Of a stretch of DNA of 64,000 nt, positions 18,687-28,200 are shown piece by piece. This stretch comes from Kluyveromyces lactis (taxonomy: Eukaryota > Ascomycota > Saccharomycetes > Saccharomycetales > Saccharomycetaceae). The translations under genes and the position numbers were made by a program. The stretch spans positions 558,001 through 622,000 of the forward strand of contig NC_006042.1 of the NCBI RefSeq assembly GCF_000002515.2. The letters are read 5' to 3'. Under the pieces are notes generated by a model. That model was given only the letters and a program-made list of their open reading frames with translations. It was not told the DNA's origin and ran no database searches. Numbering within the stretch: position 1 is the first letter of the stretch; the number at the start of each line of letters is the position of its first letter.

Positions 18687-20213
18687 ATGCGAGGTATCTT
18701 GACTCTTTTTGTTATTTGGCTTCATTTTGTTTATCCTGTCATATGTACTGAATACCTTGTTAGCTTGAAGACTCCAAGAGCTTTAAGGTATGTTTTCAAC
18801 TTTAAAATCGGCGGGTCCAGTGTCAAGGAATTGATAGAATCGAAGATCCACAGAGAATTCTCATTCGGTAAGTTCAATGCCATTTCTGTTGATATTCCTC
18901 CTGTTCTAGCGGATAAGTTGAAAGATGTACCATTTATAAGTGATGTTGTGGCTAATGTGAAGATTAGTTTGTTCGATGAGTTCCCACAAATCGCTTCAGG
19001 ATTAAACAATGATCAATATGACTTCGAAACTGAAGATGAGGAAGAGGCAGAAGAAGATGAGGGGAGTGATACTTATGAAGATGATGATAATTACGACGAG
19101 GATACAGACAATGGAGATACCGATTTTAGCGATGACTTCATCTCACAATCTCGAGCTCCAAGACATCTAGCAAGAATTTCTCGAAGAGCACAGTTACCAG
19201 TCATCGAGAAAGATGATACCTCATCTGGATTGAAATACCATTACCATGAAGAACACCAGGGTGAAGGGGTTTTCGTTTATGTACTTGATAGTGGAGTTAA
19301 TCATGACCATCCCGATTTCGAAGGAAGGGCTATGAAAGGTATTGATACTACTGGAGAAGGCTCCGGAGATCTCGTAGGACATGGTACCCATGTTGCAGGT
19401 TTAATCGGTTCCAAGACTTATGGAGTGGCCAAGAAAGTTAATATTGTTGAAGTGAAGGTCCTAGATTCCATGGGAAAAGGCACTGTCACAAATATCATCG
19501 AAGGATTGGAATATGTCGTGAACCAATGCATCGGAAAGAAGAGAAAATGTGTCATAAACATGAGTCTCGGTGCACCAGGAACCCATTCGATTTTAGATAA
19601 AGCTGTTTCAGCAGTAATCGAAGAGGGTGTCGTGGTTGTTGTTGCTGGAGGAAACAGTGGATTGAACGCATGTTGGTACAGTCCTGCTAAGGTCAGGAAA
19701 GCAATTACTGTGGCTGCAATGGACGATAGAACCGATCTAATGGCACCATTCTCAAACTGGGGCGCTTGTATTGATATATGGGCTCCTGGTGTCAACGTGA
19801 AATCCCTTTCCAATAAAGGCCGGGGCACTTTTGTATTGAGTGGAACATCAATGGCATCTCCAATAGTAGCAGGTGCAGCTGCCATCTATTTGGATCAAGG
19901 TGCAGACCCTGCTGAAGTGAGAAAGATATTGAGTAAGACTGCTACGAGAGGTGTTTTCAAGAAGAGAGCTATTGCTGTAAGACCAAGAACTCCAAATAAG
20001 GTTCTCTATACAGGAAACAATCAAGAGGATGATGAATTTGCTTACGCAGTTTACCCGATGATTGATGAGATAAAATTCATGGATCAGTTAAAGCAAGCTA
20101 CAAGTCGAGTGAAACCGCCAAGTGGCGAGATGATTAATCTAGTAACACATGATAGAAAGATACTTAAACCACGATTGAGTAAGTTCCTAAAAAAAGTGAG
20201 TAACAATTCTTAA
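18687..20213 (+). CDS. RRT12: Secreted subtilisin-family serine protease, Rrt12-like
   Basis: Subtilase of the proteinase K/Prb1 group; 508 residues versus about 491 in S. cerevisiae Rrt12, which acts in formation of the dityrosine layer of the spore wall. Residues 1-20 form a hydrophobic signal peptide. Residues 21-97 match an inhibitor I9 propeptide. A strongly acidic linker (about 112-150) comes before a basic stretch ending near SRRAQLP, a likely maturation region. The catalytic triad is complete: Asp201 (YVLDSGVNHDHPDF), His232 (GHGTHVAG) and Ser388 (GTSMASP), with oxyanion Asn323 (AGGNSG). The C-terminal 90 residues are polar and end basic. The BUD23-IMG1-RRT12 run equals YCR047C-045C, which supports RRT12 over PRB1 or YSP3. 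Confidence 0.88.
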   Translation: MRGILTLFVIWLHFVYPVICTEYLVSLKTPRALRYVFNFKIGGSSVKELIESKIHREFSFGKFNAISVDIPPVLADKLKDVPFISDVVANVKISLFDEFPQIASGLNNDQYDFETEDEEEAEEDEGSDTYEDDDNYDEDTDNGDTDFSDDFISQSRAPRHLARISRRAQLPVIEKDDTSSGLKYHYHEEHQGEGVFVYVLDSGVNHDHPDFEGRAMKGIDTTGEGSGDLVGHGTHVAGLIGSKTYGVAKKVNIVEVKVLDSMGKGTVTNIIEGLEYVVNQCIGKKRKCVINMSLGAPGTHSILDKAVSAVIEEGVVVVVAGGNSGLNACWYSPAKVRKAITVAAMDDRTDLMAPFSNWGACIDIWAPGVNVKSLSNKGRGTFVLSGTSMASPIVAGAAAIYLDQGADPAEVRKILSKTATRGVFKKRAIAVRPRTPNKVLYTGNNQEDDEFAYAVYPMIDEIKFMDQLKQATSRVKPPSGEMINLVTHDRKILKPRLSKFLKKVSNNS

Positions 20214-20263
20214 TATATTGACATACATAATATACACTTTGTTTTCGTTTTAGAGCAAGAAAT

Positions 20264-20288
20264 CGTTTCGTTTCGTTTCGTTTCGTTT
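20264..20288 (+). repeat. Pentanucleotide microsatellite (CGTTT)5
   Basis: Five exact tandem copies of CGTTT lie about 50 bases past the RRT12 stop. The rest of the 20214-20911 gap between the convergent RRT12 and TIM23 is AT-rich with no gene seen. Confidence 0.85.
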
Positions 20289-20911
20289 CAGGAAGACACA
20301 TGCCCTTTTATTCACATGATATTAATTTATGAGCAAACTAGTGATGAAGTGTCTTCCTTCGTTAGACCATTTCGTTGTAAGTTCGTCACAAATGCTGTTA
20401 TAATTTGTTATAATTGCTAGAGTACCAGCAAGGCCCGCCTGGAGAGGCAGATAATAGAAAAGAAAAATATTGACGAAAGATGACTTTATTAAAATATATA
20501 CAAGACCATGTATCTCTAAACAAGCTGCTGCTTTATTTCTAGCTCACTCTTTGATGCTTGATTTCAGATATCGACAGTCTCAAGAATGGTGTAGAAAATG
20601 GTAATGGAGTAGGAAAACATGCATGGCGAGAATGGTGCTGTGGTGGAACATAGCATGAATTTGCTAAAATTGTCATCATATTGTACATTATACGAAAGGG
20701 GAATTCAACATGCAAACGTAAGATAAAATTGGATGAAATGGGCGGTCAGTAAATACGAGACATTAGGGGCATATTTCACATTTGAAACAGGATCCTCATG
20801 CAAACCATTTCTAAGACCCAATGTAATAGTAGTGTAGAATGAAAGGAAACGAAAAAAAAAGTTTATCGTGTGTTTATATATCCACAGGTTTATCCTTTTC
20901 TTTCTTTCAAC

Positions 20912-21571
20912 TTATAAGATTACAGACTTGATACCGCACCATCCTGCAGCAGCAGCAGCCATCAAAGCGGATGCGTAACCCATTGGTTTCAATCCTCTAG
21001 AAGATCTGAAAATAGCACCAGTTAAAGCACCAGCTGCCACTGAGCCAGCAACATCATGCTTACCTCTGAAAGAATCGATCACTGAGTTGATCAAGTTGTA
21101 AGTTAAGGCCAACACACCAGCATTGTTACCCAAAAATGGACCTCTTCTTGTGATATGGTTTAATACTGTATTCAATTGCAATTTACCTGGTGAGTTAGGT
21201 GGGATGTTCTTCAACCCTTCAATGAACCCATAAGAACCACCAAGACCTAAACCAACCAAGTATACAGCACCAGTACCGTAACATAAATCGTCTGTCCAAC
21301 CTCTAGATGGAATCAAACCTTGAGAACCTTCCATTGAAGAAAGCTGTTCTTCTTCCAAATCCATATACTCAACACCACGCTCTAGCCCTGCTAATGGGTG
21401 AAGCTGTGATGGACTTAATCCTCCTGGAACAGAAATAACGTTCGACACATTCGAAATTGATGATGGATCGAATCCTAGAGTTTGTTTCAGTTTATCATCA
21501 TTTTGTTCAACTGGTGTAGTATTTTCTTGTGAGTCTGTAGATGACTTCTTACCACCGAAGAGCCAAGACAT
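20912..21571 (-). CDS. TIM23: Presequence translocase channel subunit Tim23
   Basis: Core of the TIM23 complex in the mitochondrial inner membrane. The 219 residues match S. cerevisiae (222). The N-terminal half is a soluble intermembrane-space domain with MSWLFGGKKS, HPLAGLERGVEYMDLEEEQLSS and the invariant QGLIPSRGWTDDLCYGTGAVY leading into span 1. Spans 1-4 follow with GxxxG packing motifs. LQLNTVLNHITRRGPFLGNNAGVLAL contains the loop and Tim17/22/23 signature, and GAIFRSSRGLKPMGY marks the final region. No presequence is expected. The gene is divergent from ACC1 as in S. cerevisiae YNR017W/YNR016C, but a small ORF and a very long leader lie between them here. Confidence 0.98.
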   Translation of the reverse strand: MSWLFGGKKSSTDSQENTTPVEQNDDKLKQTLGFDPSSISNVSNVISVPGGLSPSQLHPLAGLERGVEYMDLEEEQLSSMEGSQGLIPSRGWTDDLCYGTGAVYLVGLGLGGSYGFIEGLKNIPPNSPGKLQLNTVLNHITRRGPFLGNNAGVLALTYNLINSVIDSFRGKHDVAGSVAAGALTGAIFRSSRGLKPMGYASALMAAAAAGWCGIKSVIL

Positions 21572-22580
21572 AGCTATACTTTATTATTATTATTATTAGC
21601 CTTAGTTTATATGGTATCGGTCAAAGGATGAAAAATCAGGAAGAGATTAGACCCGGTCCGTATTCGACAATAATGAAGCCCTGTATTTATCGGAGTATTG
21701 CCTTGATAGACTGAAATGCAATGGTAACCTAGCAAAATACCAATACGGAAAAGATGTCTTTGTCTTAGTATCTACAACTCAAACCTTCGAGGGTGATTCA
21801 ACGTATCATACTACTACTTTAAACACTTTTCGATTGTAAAATTATATTTCACTAATTTTTCAAAATTTCAAAATATTTCAAGAACTACGGTTTTTTTTTT
21901 CTTCCTCTTGTTTCTTCTTGCTTCACAAGAGACTCTGTGATTTCAAGACCATTCAAGGTAAAATCAACGAATCGTACAAAATGATGATTCATGTAACCGG
22001 AACCGTTCTGCAGATGTAGCTGACCTCTGTTTTGAGCGCAGCGAAGGGTAAACAGAGAGAAAAAAATTTGTCATTTCATTTAGCATTTCTAGCGACAAAA
22101 AAAATATTTAAAACTGACGCCCGCCATGAGACAATGTTATTTCACACGACATTGCAAAAGTTATCACTGGGTTTCCAAACAGATATCAACTGAGGTATCT
22201 TTGGATGAAACTTTACCTACGCAGATTGATAGAAATCTGTAAAAAGGAGCGCATTGCCCTTAAATTCGTACAAAGAATACAAAGGAAAATTGGGGATTTG
22301 TTAGGAAACGACTTTTCTGAAATTATACATTTTCAAACCAGTATATATATATAAAGGGATCCGTATAAACCTTTCATATCAATGTACTGTCGCTAATGTT
22401 TTTTTTTAAAATCGCCTGGGATAATTTGTGAAAGCATTTCAGATACTAAGGTAGCATACATGCACTAACGCATTTCAAGGCTTCACACTTTTGAATAAAC
22501 ATAAATTTAATATAAAGAGTGCAGTTTTACATGAAAAGGACGCTGGAACATATGTCAGTCTGCCCCTCAGAAAAACTCCG
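21572..22580. promoter_or_regulatory. TIM23 upstream region with a hairpin
   Basis: About 1 kb without a supported gene. A perfect 8-base inverted repeat, CTCTGTTT at 22025-22032 and AAACAGAG at 22050-22057, could form a hairpin with a 17-base loop. A C-box-like ATGATGA (21981) and a CTGA (22020) occur nearby, but no flanking terminal stem pairs them, so a snoRNA is not supported. Confidence 0.3.
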
Positions 22581-22694
22581 ATGAATAATTTAGAGAATCA
22601 TCAATTTTCATTCTCTGATGATTTGTTACACTGTGATTACACGATAAAACACAAGCTGTTAACCCGCTTTATGACGAAAAGTTTCACCCAGTGA
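22581..22694 (+). other. Possible upstream ORF of 37 codons
   Basis: An ATG-started frame ends 18 bases before the ATG of the next small ORF and is in the same frame. The frame is open further upstream to about 22491 but without ATG. It could be a translated leader peptide that controls the downstream ORF, an older N-terminal part of it, or chance. No transcript evidence can be seen. Confidence 0.25.
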
Positions 22695-22712
22695 TTGAAA
22701 TACAAACAAAAA

Positions 22713-22970
22713 ATGGCAGAACGTAGTGCTAGAGTCCAATTTGATTTGTTCGAGTCCGAAAAAGTGTTGTTGCGACACAAATGGATCAGAATATTAGAGG
22801 AGATTGACTCCGAAGTCTCAGTGACGCTTGGATTTGATCTATACAATACTAAGAAAGAGGATACGAAGTTGCACCACTGCGAGTTGAAGAAGGTGAACCA
22901 AATGAGAGTCGGTTACGACGAGTTCCTATTGAAGAAAATTAAGGAAGCTGGAATACAAAATGCGAAATGA
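22713..22970 (+). CDS. Unrecognised 85-residue protein
   Basis: The ATG start follows an A-rich leader, a favourable yeast context. The product is charged and probably helical throughout, with LFESEKVLLRHKWIRILEEIDSE as a probable amphipathic helix and a basic C-terminus (VGYDEFLLKKIKEAG). No membrane span, signal peptide or Cys motif is present. The amino-acid balance (many Glu, Lys, Leu and few codon oddities) looks like a real small soluble protein, possibly a binding partner of a larger complex. I do not recognise the family. S. cerevisiae has no gene I can name between TIM23 and ACC1. A fast-evolving small gene lost or unannotated elsewhere is the simplest view. Confidence 0.55.
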   Translation: MAERSARVQFDLFESEKVLLRHKWIRILEEIDSEVSVTLGFDLYNTKKEDTKLHHCELKKVNQMRVGYDEFLLKKIKEAGIQNAK

Positions 22971-25020
22971 TTTCTATCAATCTAAATTTTCATTCCAACA
23001 GCTGCTCACCCCTTGTATGCTTAACGCTTTTTTCTATACCGTTGTAACAATTTGTCTATAACTTAACTATCTTTCTCTCATGTCAGTCAGTTTATACTAT
23101 TTCCGCTTTTTTTTTTCTGACGTCTTGTAGTCGCAAACCACAAGAAACCGCAAGTCACGTGATCTCAAACCCTCATCTATCGCTAATCTATTCTAAAATC
23201 CAATCGTTGCAGCTTTCACATAAATAACCGCTGTATATCAACCGAATACAACTACTCCATTTCCTTCATTCAAAGATTTGTTCCCTTAAAACGCCAAACG
23301 TTCTTTCAGTCTAAAACCAAGCGCATTGCGGTTAATTGCTATTATCTGCCCAGATATAACACACTTCTTATCCTAAATTCTGTTGCATACCGTTGCTGTC
23401 AACGTGACGTGTACCAAATTGTTGGTACATGAATCATCTTGAACGACCACGGATAGTATGAACTTATGGGATCTTTATGAAATGTTCTACAGAAAAACAA
23501 AAATCCAACAACGATCCCAACAAGTTTTCAAACTTTTTCTTTCCCAAAAAAAAAATAGTGCTATGAAATTTCAAGTATGGTGAAATCACCACATCGTTTG
23601 GATGAAATGCCTAGACTGGGATGTAGAATGGATAGAACCAAGTTTTTTTTTTTTTTCTCTTCTCATCTTTTTGTTTGTTTTGTTAGTTTAGTTGAAATTT
23701 TGTCTAGATGAAGTGAAATGCACTCGGCGGCTTTTTATAAAGAAGAGGTTTTCCTGCTATTTTTTTCAAGCAAAGGGGTTTAAATAAACTTCGTGAATTT
23801 AAATTATATCAATTCTCTAAATCTTCTTAGGTTTTTATACATTGTATTTTCTGTCTTTCTGAAACCTCTTGACTCACTTTCAATTGATCAGTACTCTGTG
23901 GAAACTCATCAAGAGAAAGGGCTAACTAGAAGAGATAAGATATTTTAAAGATATCCAAGGAATAATTTTAGTTTGAAACTGAATTACTCAATATACACAA
24001 CAAACAACAACAACAACTTGTATTGAGAATATTTATTTGTTCATCCTATCATATTCATTCTGATTTCCTGTTAATATTGACAATAGGAGTTTCACACAAT
24101 TAAATCTGTCCCTTTTTGAGTACAACTATTACTAAAAGGTCATCAGCCCTCTGACAATTAATATCTGGATATTGCGTCAATTGTATTGAACGCATTTGCC
24201 TAGTAATACTATTTTTTTACCCTTCACGATTTTAATTTTGAGGTTATAAAGTTTAAAGAGACTTTTTTGTCCGTGAAAAGATGTATGTATAAACTAAACT
24301 AAACTATTACTAATAATGAAAACCTCTTTGGAGTTTATTTTTTGACAAGTTGAGATTGACATTGGAAACAAAGAATTACTGGAACCGCCTTACTCCTCTA
24401 TTATTACTTTTCAACCAATTGTTTCTCAGAAGATTTTATCTTAATATCAGTTTTTGAGAAAATGAAGATTGTTGGGGAAAAAATACGATACTGCATATTT
24501 TGAAATTTTGAAACCGTTTCCTTTTGTACACGATTATTGCGCTAAGGTTTTTCAATGGGTTCTACTTGTTCGTTTTTGAACTTTATTTTTTGGTTGAACG
24601 AAAGTTGAAAATTGAAAATCCAATGTTTTTATGCACAATTGAGGATGGCGACTGGTAAACGACAGAAGCATCAACTCCATTTCGTCTAGTGTATGTGTGA
24701 AACCTGTCATCTGTGAAGAATAGGTATATTGTTTAGCAACGAGAACAACTAACGTTGGTATTCCTTAGAAAGCGAAACTGATAGTGTGGCTAGAAAATCC
24801 CCACATTGTTCACATCTTTCAAGCCTTCGTTTAGTACTACATTGTTCATCGCACAATAATAATATTGCCGATAATCTCATAACTGCAGCGTTCCACAGCA
24901 ATATATAGGCATATGTGAACGATTTTTGCCGAGTTACAGTTTTATTTTCAGCCCACATTCGATATTACATCACTGTTCCCCTTCATTGTCTGTCTGCTGT
25001 CAAAAACTAAAACTTCATAG
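22971..25020 (+). promoter_or_regulatory. ACC1: Very long ACC1 leader/promoter region
   Basis: About 2 kb without a supported gene, the longest gap in the window. It has GTCACGTGAT at 23154-23163 (Cbf1-type E-box), TGACGTC near 23118 (CRE-like), long T tracts (about 23644 and 23890), an ACAAC repeat near 24001, and ATGTGAAC at 24913, a weak relative of the inositol/choline-responsive element known to drive fatty acid synthesis genes. GTATGT at 24691-24696 is a possible 5' splice site. Nothing here reads as a protein or known RNA. Confidence 0.4.
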
Positions 25021-25035
25021 AGGTTAAAGAAAGTT

Positions 25036-25275
25036 TTGTTAAAAAGAGTAAGCATAAACCGAATAGTACGTTTGCTAGTTTCTTTTTTTCAGAAACTTTC
25101 TATTATTATCATTATTGTAACATTGATCAAATTGACTAACTTAACTCTTTACAGACTGTTCCCGGTTTTAGCTAGACATTCTCGGTTCATTCCGCTCGCC
25201 AACAAATTTACAGTTCATTTTAGCATATTTTCACCAAGACTATTCCATTCTACACGCAATATATTAAGAAGCAAA
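25036..25275 (+). CDS. HFA1: Non-AUG N-terminal extension of ACC1 (candidate mitochondrial presequence)
   Basis: The frame is open from the stop at 25018-25020 up to the ACC1 ATG with no ATG inside. Possible initiators are TTG at 25036 (G at -3), ATA at 25054, or the ATT cluster at 25102-25116. The product is rich in Arg, Lys, Leu, Ser and Ile, has no Asp or Glu, and ends SPRLFHSTRNILRSK just before the normal start, which looks like a cleavable matrix-targeting signal. In S. cerevisiae the separate paralogue HFA1 makes mitochondrial acetyl-CoA carboxylase from a non-AUG start; here one gene could serve both compartments. A TGACTAAC...TTTACAG at 25132-25154 could instead be a 3' splice site within the region. 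Confidence 0.65.
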
Positions 25276-28200
25276 ATGAGTGAGGAAAATCTTTCTGAGG
25301 TTTCAATCTCTCAAAGTAAACAATACGAAATTACTGAATATAGCGATAGACATTCCAAGTTGGCTTCTCATTTCATTGGTCTGAACACTGTGGATAAGGC
25401 AGATGATTCTCCATTGAAAGAGTTTGTCAAATCACATGGTGGTCATACTGTGATCTCAAAGGTTTTGATCGCTAACAATGGTATCGCAGCCGTTAAAGAA
25501 ATCAGATCGGTTCGTAAATGGGCCTATGAAACCTTCGGCGATGAAAGAACTGTTCAATTCGTGGCCATGGCCACTCCAGAAGATCTTGAAGCCAACGCAG
25601 AATACATTCGTATGGCTGATCAATATATCGAAGTTCCCGGTGGTACCAACAATAACAATTATGCAAACGTTGACCTAATTGTTGAAGTTGCCGAAAGAGC
25701 TGATGTAGATGCAGTTTGGGCAGGTTGGGGTCATGCTTCAGAAAACCCACTACTCCCTGAAAGGCTAGCCGCTTCTCACAGAAAGATTATATTTATTGGT
25801 CCACCAGGAAATGCCATGAGATCTCTCGGTGATAAGATCTCGTCCACTATCGTTGCCCAACACGCTAAGGTTCCTTGTATCCCATGGTCTGGTACTGGTG
25901 TCGATGAAGTTCATGTTGATAAAGAAACTAACTTGGTCTCTGTCGAAGATAAAGTATACCAAGAAGGTTGTTGTTCGTCTCCAGAAGACGGTCTAAAGAA
26001 AGCCAAGGAAATTGGTTTCCCAATTATGGTCAAGGCTTCCGAAGGTGGTGGTGGTAAAGGTATCAGAAAAGTCGAAAATGAAGATGAGTTCCTGTCTTTG
26101 TACCAACAAGCTGCTAATGAAATTCCTGGTTCTCCAATTTTTATTATGAAGTTGGCTGGTAAGGCTCGTCATTTGGAAGTTCAACTTTTGGCTGATCAAT
26201 ATGGTACCAACATCTCTCTATTTGGTCGTGATTGTTCTGTTCAAAGACGTCATCAAAAGATTATCGAAGAAGCTCCTGTAACTATCGCTAAGCCAGATAC
26301 CTTCACTGAAATGGAAAAAGCAGCCGTCAGATTAGGTCAATTGGTTGGTTACGTTTCTGCTGGTACCGTCGAATATTTATATTCTCATGATGAAGACAAG
26401 TTCTACTTCTTGGAGTTGAACCCAAGATTACAAGTTGAACATCCAACCACAGAAATGGTTACTGGTGTTAACTTGCCGTCTGCCCAGTTACAAATCGCTA
26501 TGGGTATTCCAATGCACAGAATCAGAGATATTAGATTGTTATACGGTGTCGATCCAAAATCTGCATCCGAAATTGACTTTAACTTCTCTACACCTGAGTC
26601 TGCTAAAACTCAAAGAAAACCAACTCCTAAAGGTCACTGTACTGCCTGCCGTATCACATCCGAAGATCCAAATGAGGGTTTCAAACCATCTGGCGGTGCT
26701 TTACACGAATTGAACTTCCGTTCTTCTTCCAACGTTTGGGGTTATTTCTCTGTTGGTAATAATGGTGGTATCCATTCATTCTCTGACTCTCAATTCGGTC
26801 ATATCTTCGCCTTCGGTGAAAACAGACAAGCTTCAAGGAAACATATGGTTGTTGCTTTGAAGGAATTATCTATCAGAGGTGATTTCAGAACTACGGTTGA
26901 ATATTTAATCAAATTATTGGAAACCGAAGACTTCGAAGACAATACCATCACGACTGGGTGGTTGGATGATTTGATTTCTCAGAAAATGACAGCTGAAAAG
27001 CCTGATAGAACCCTATCTGTCATTTGTGGTGCCGCTACCAAGGCTCATATTGCCTCCCAAAAAGCCAGAGAAGATTACATCTCATCTTTGAAGAGAGGCC
27101 AAGTTCCAAACAAATCATTACTACAAACAATGTACCCAATTGAATTTATTCATGATGGTATGAGATATAGATTTACTGTTGCTAAATCAGCCGACGATCG
27201 TTATACTCTATTCATTAACGGTTCCAAGTGCGAAGTTGGCGTAAGGAAGTTATCTGATGGTGGTTTGTTGATTGCCGTTGGTGGTAAATCACACACCATT
27301 TACTGGAAGGAAGAAGTTGCTGCTACCAGATTATCAATCGACTCTAAGACAACTCTACTAGAGGTTGAAAATGATCCAACACAACTCAGAACTCCATCTC
27401 CTGGTAAATTGGTCAAGTTTTTGGTCGAAAACGGTGATCATGTTATTGCTGGCCAACCATATGCCGAAGTTGAAGTTATGAAGATGCAAATGCCATTGAT
27501 TTCTCAAGAAAATGGTGTCGTTCAGTTATTGAAACAACCAGGCTCTACTCTGGCCGCCGGTGACATTCTAGCCATCTTAACTCTAGATGACCCTAGTAAA
27601 GTCAAACATGCTAAGCCTTACGAAGGCATGCTACCAGAATTGGGTGCTCCAATCGTTGAAGGTACCAAGCCTGCATACAAATTTAAATCTTTGGTCACTA
27701 CTTTGGAAAACATCTTGAAGGGATACGACAATCAAGTTATTATGAATGCTTCATTGCAGCAATTAATTGAAGTGTTGAGACAACCAGAATTACCATACTC
27801 TGAATGGAAATTACAAGTTTCTGCTTTACATTCAAGATTACCACCTAAGTTAGACGAAATGCAAGAACAATTGGTCACCCGTTCATTCAAGAGAAATGCG
27901 GATTTCCCAGCAAGACAACTAGAAAAGATGTTAGAAGCTGCCTTAAATGATCCTAACGTTGACCCATTGTTTAGCACTACCATTGAACCACTTGTTGATA
28001 TTACTACCCGTTACTCTAAGGGACTTGCTGCTCATGAACATTTTGTCTTTGCCACTTTCTTAGAAAACTATTACAATGTCGAAAAATTGTTCTCTGGGCC
28101 AAACATTCGGGAAGAAGACGTCATCTTAAAATTGCGTGATGAGAACCCTGACGACTTGGAGAAGGTTGTTTTAACCGTCCTAGCTCACTCCAGAGTATCA

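Noticed and set aside
21981-22023. C-box-like ATGATGA and D-box-like CTGA upstream of TIM23, suggesting a box C/D snoRNA
   Set aside because: The flanks do not form a terminal stem and the spacing leaves no clear C'/D' pair.
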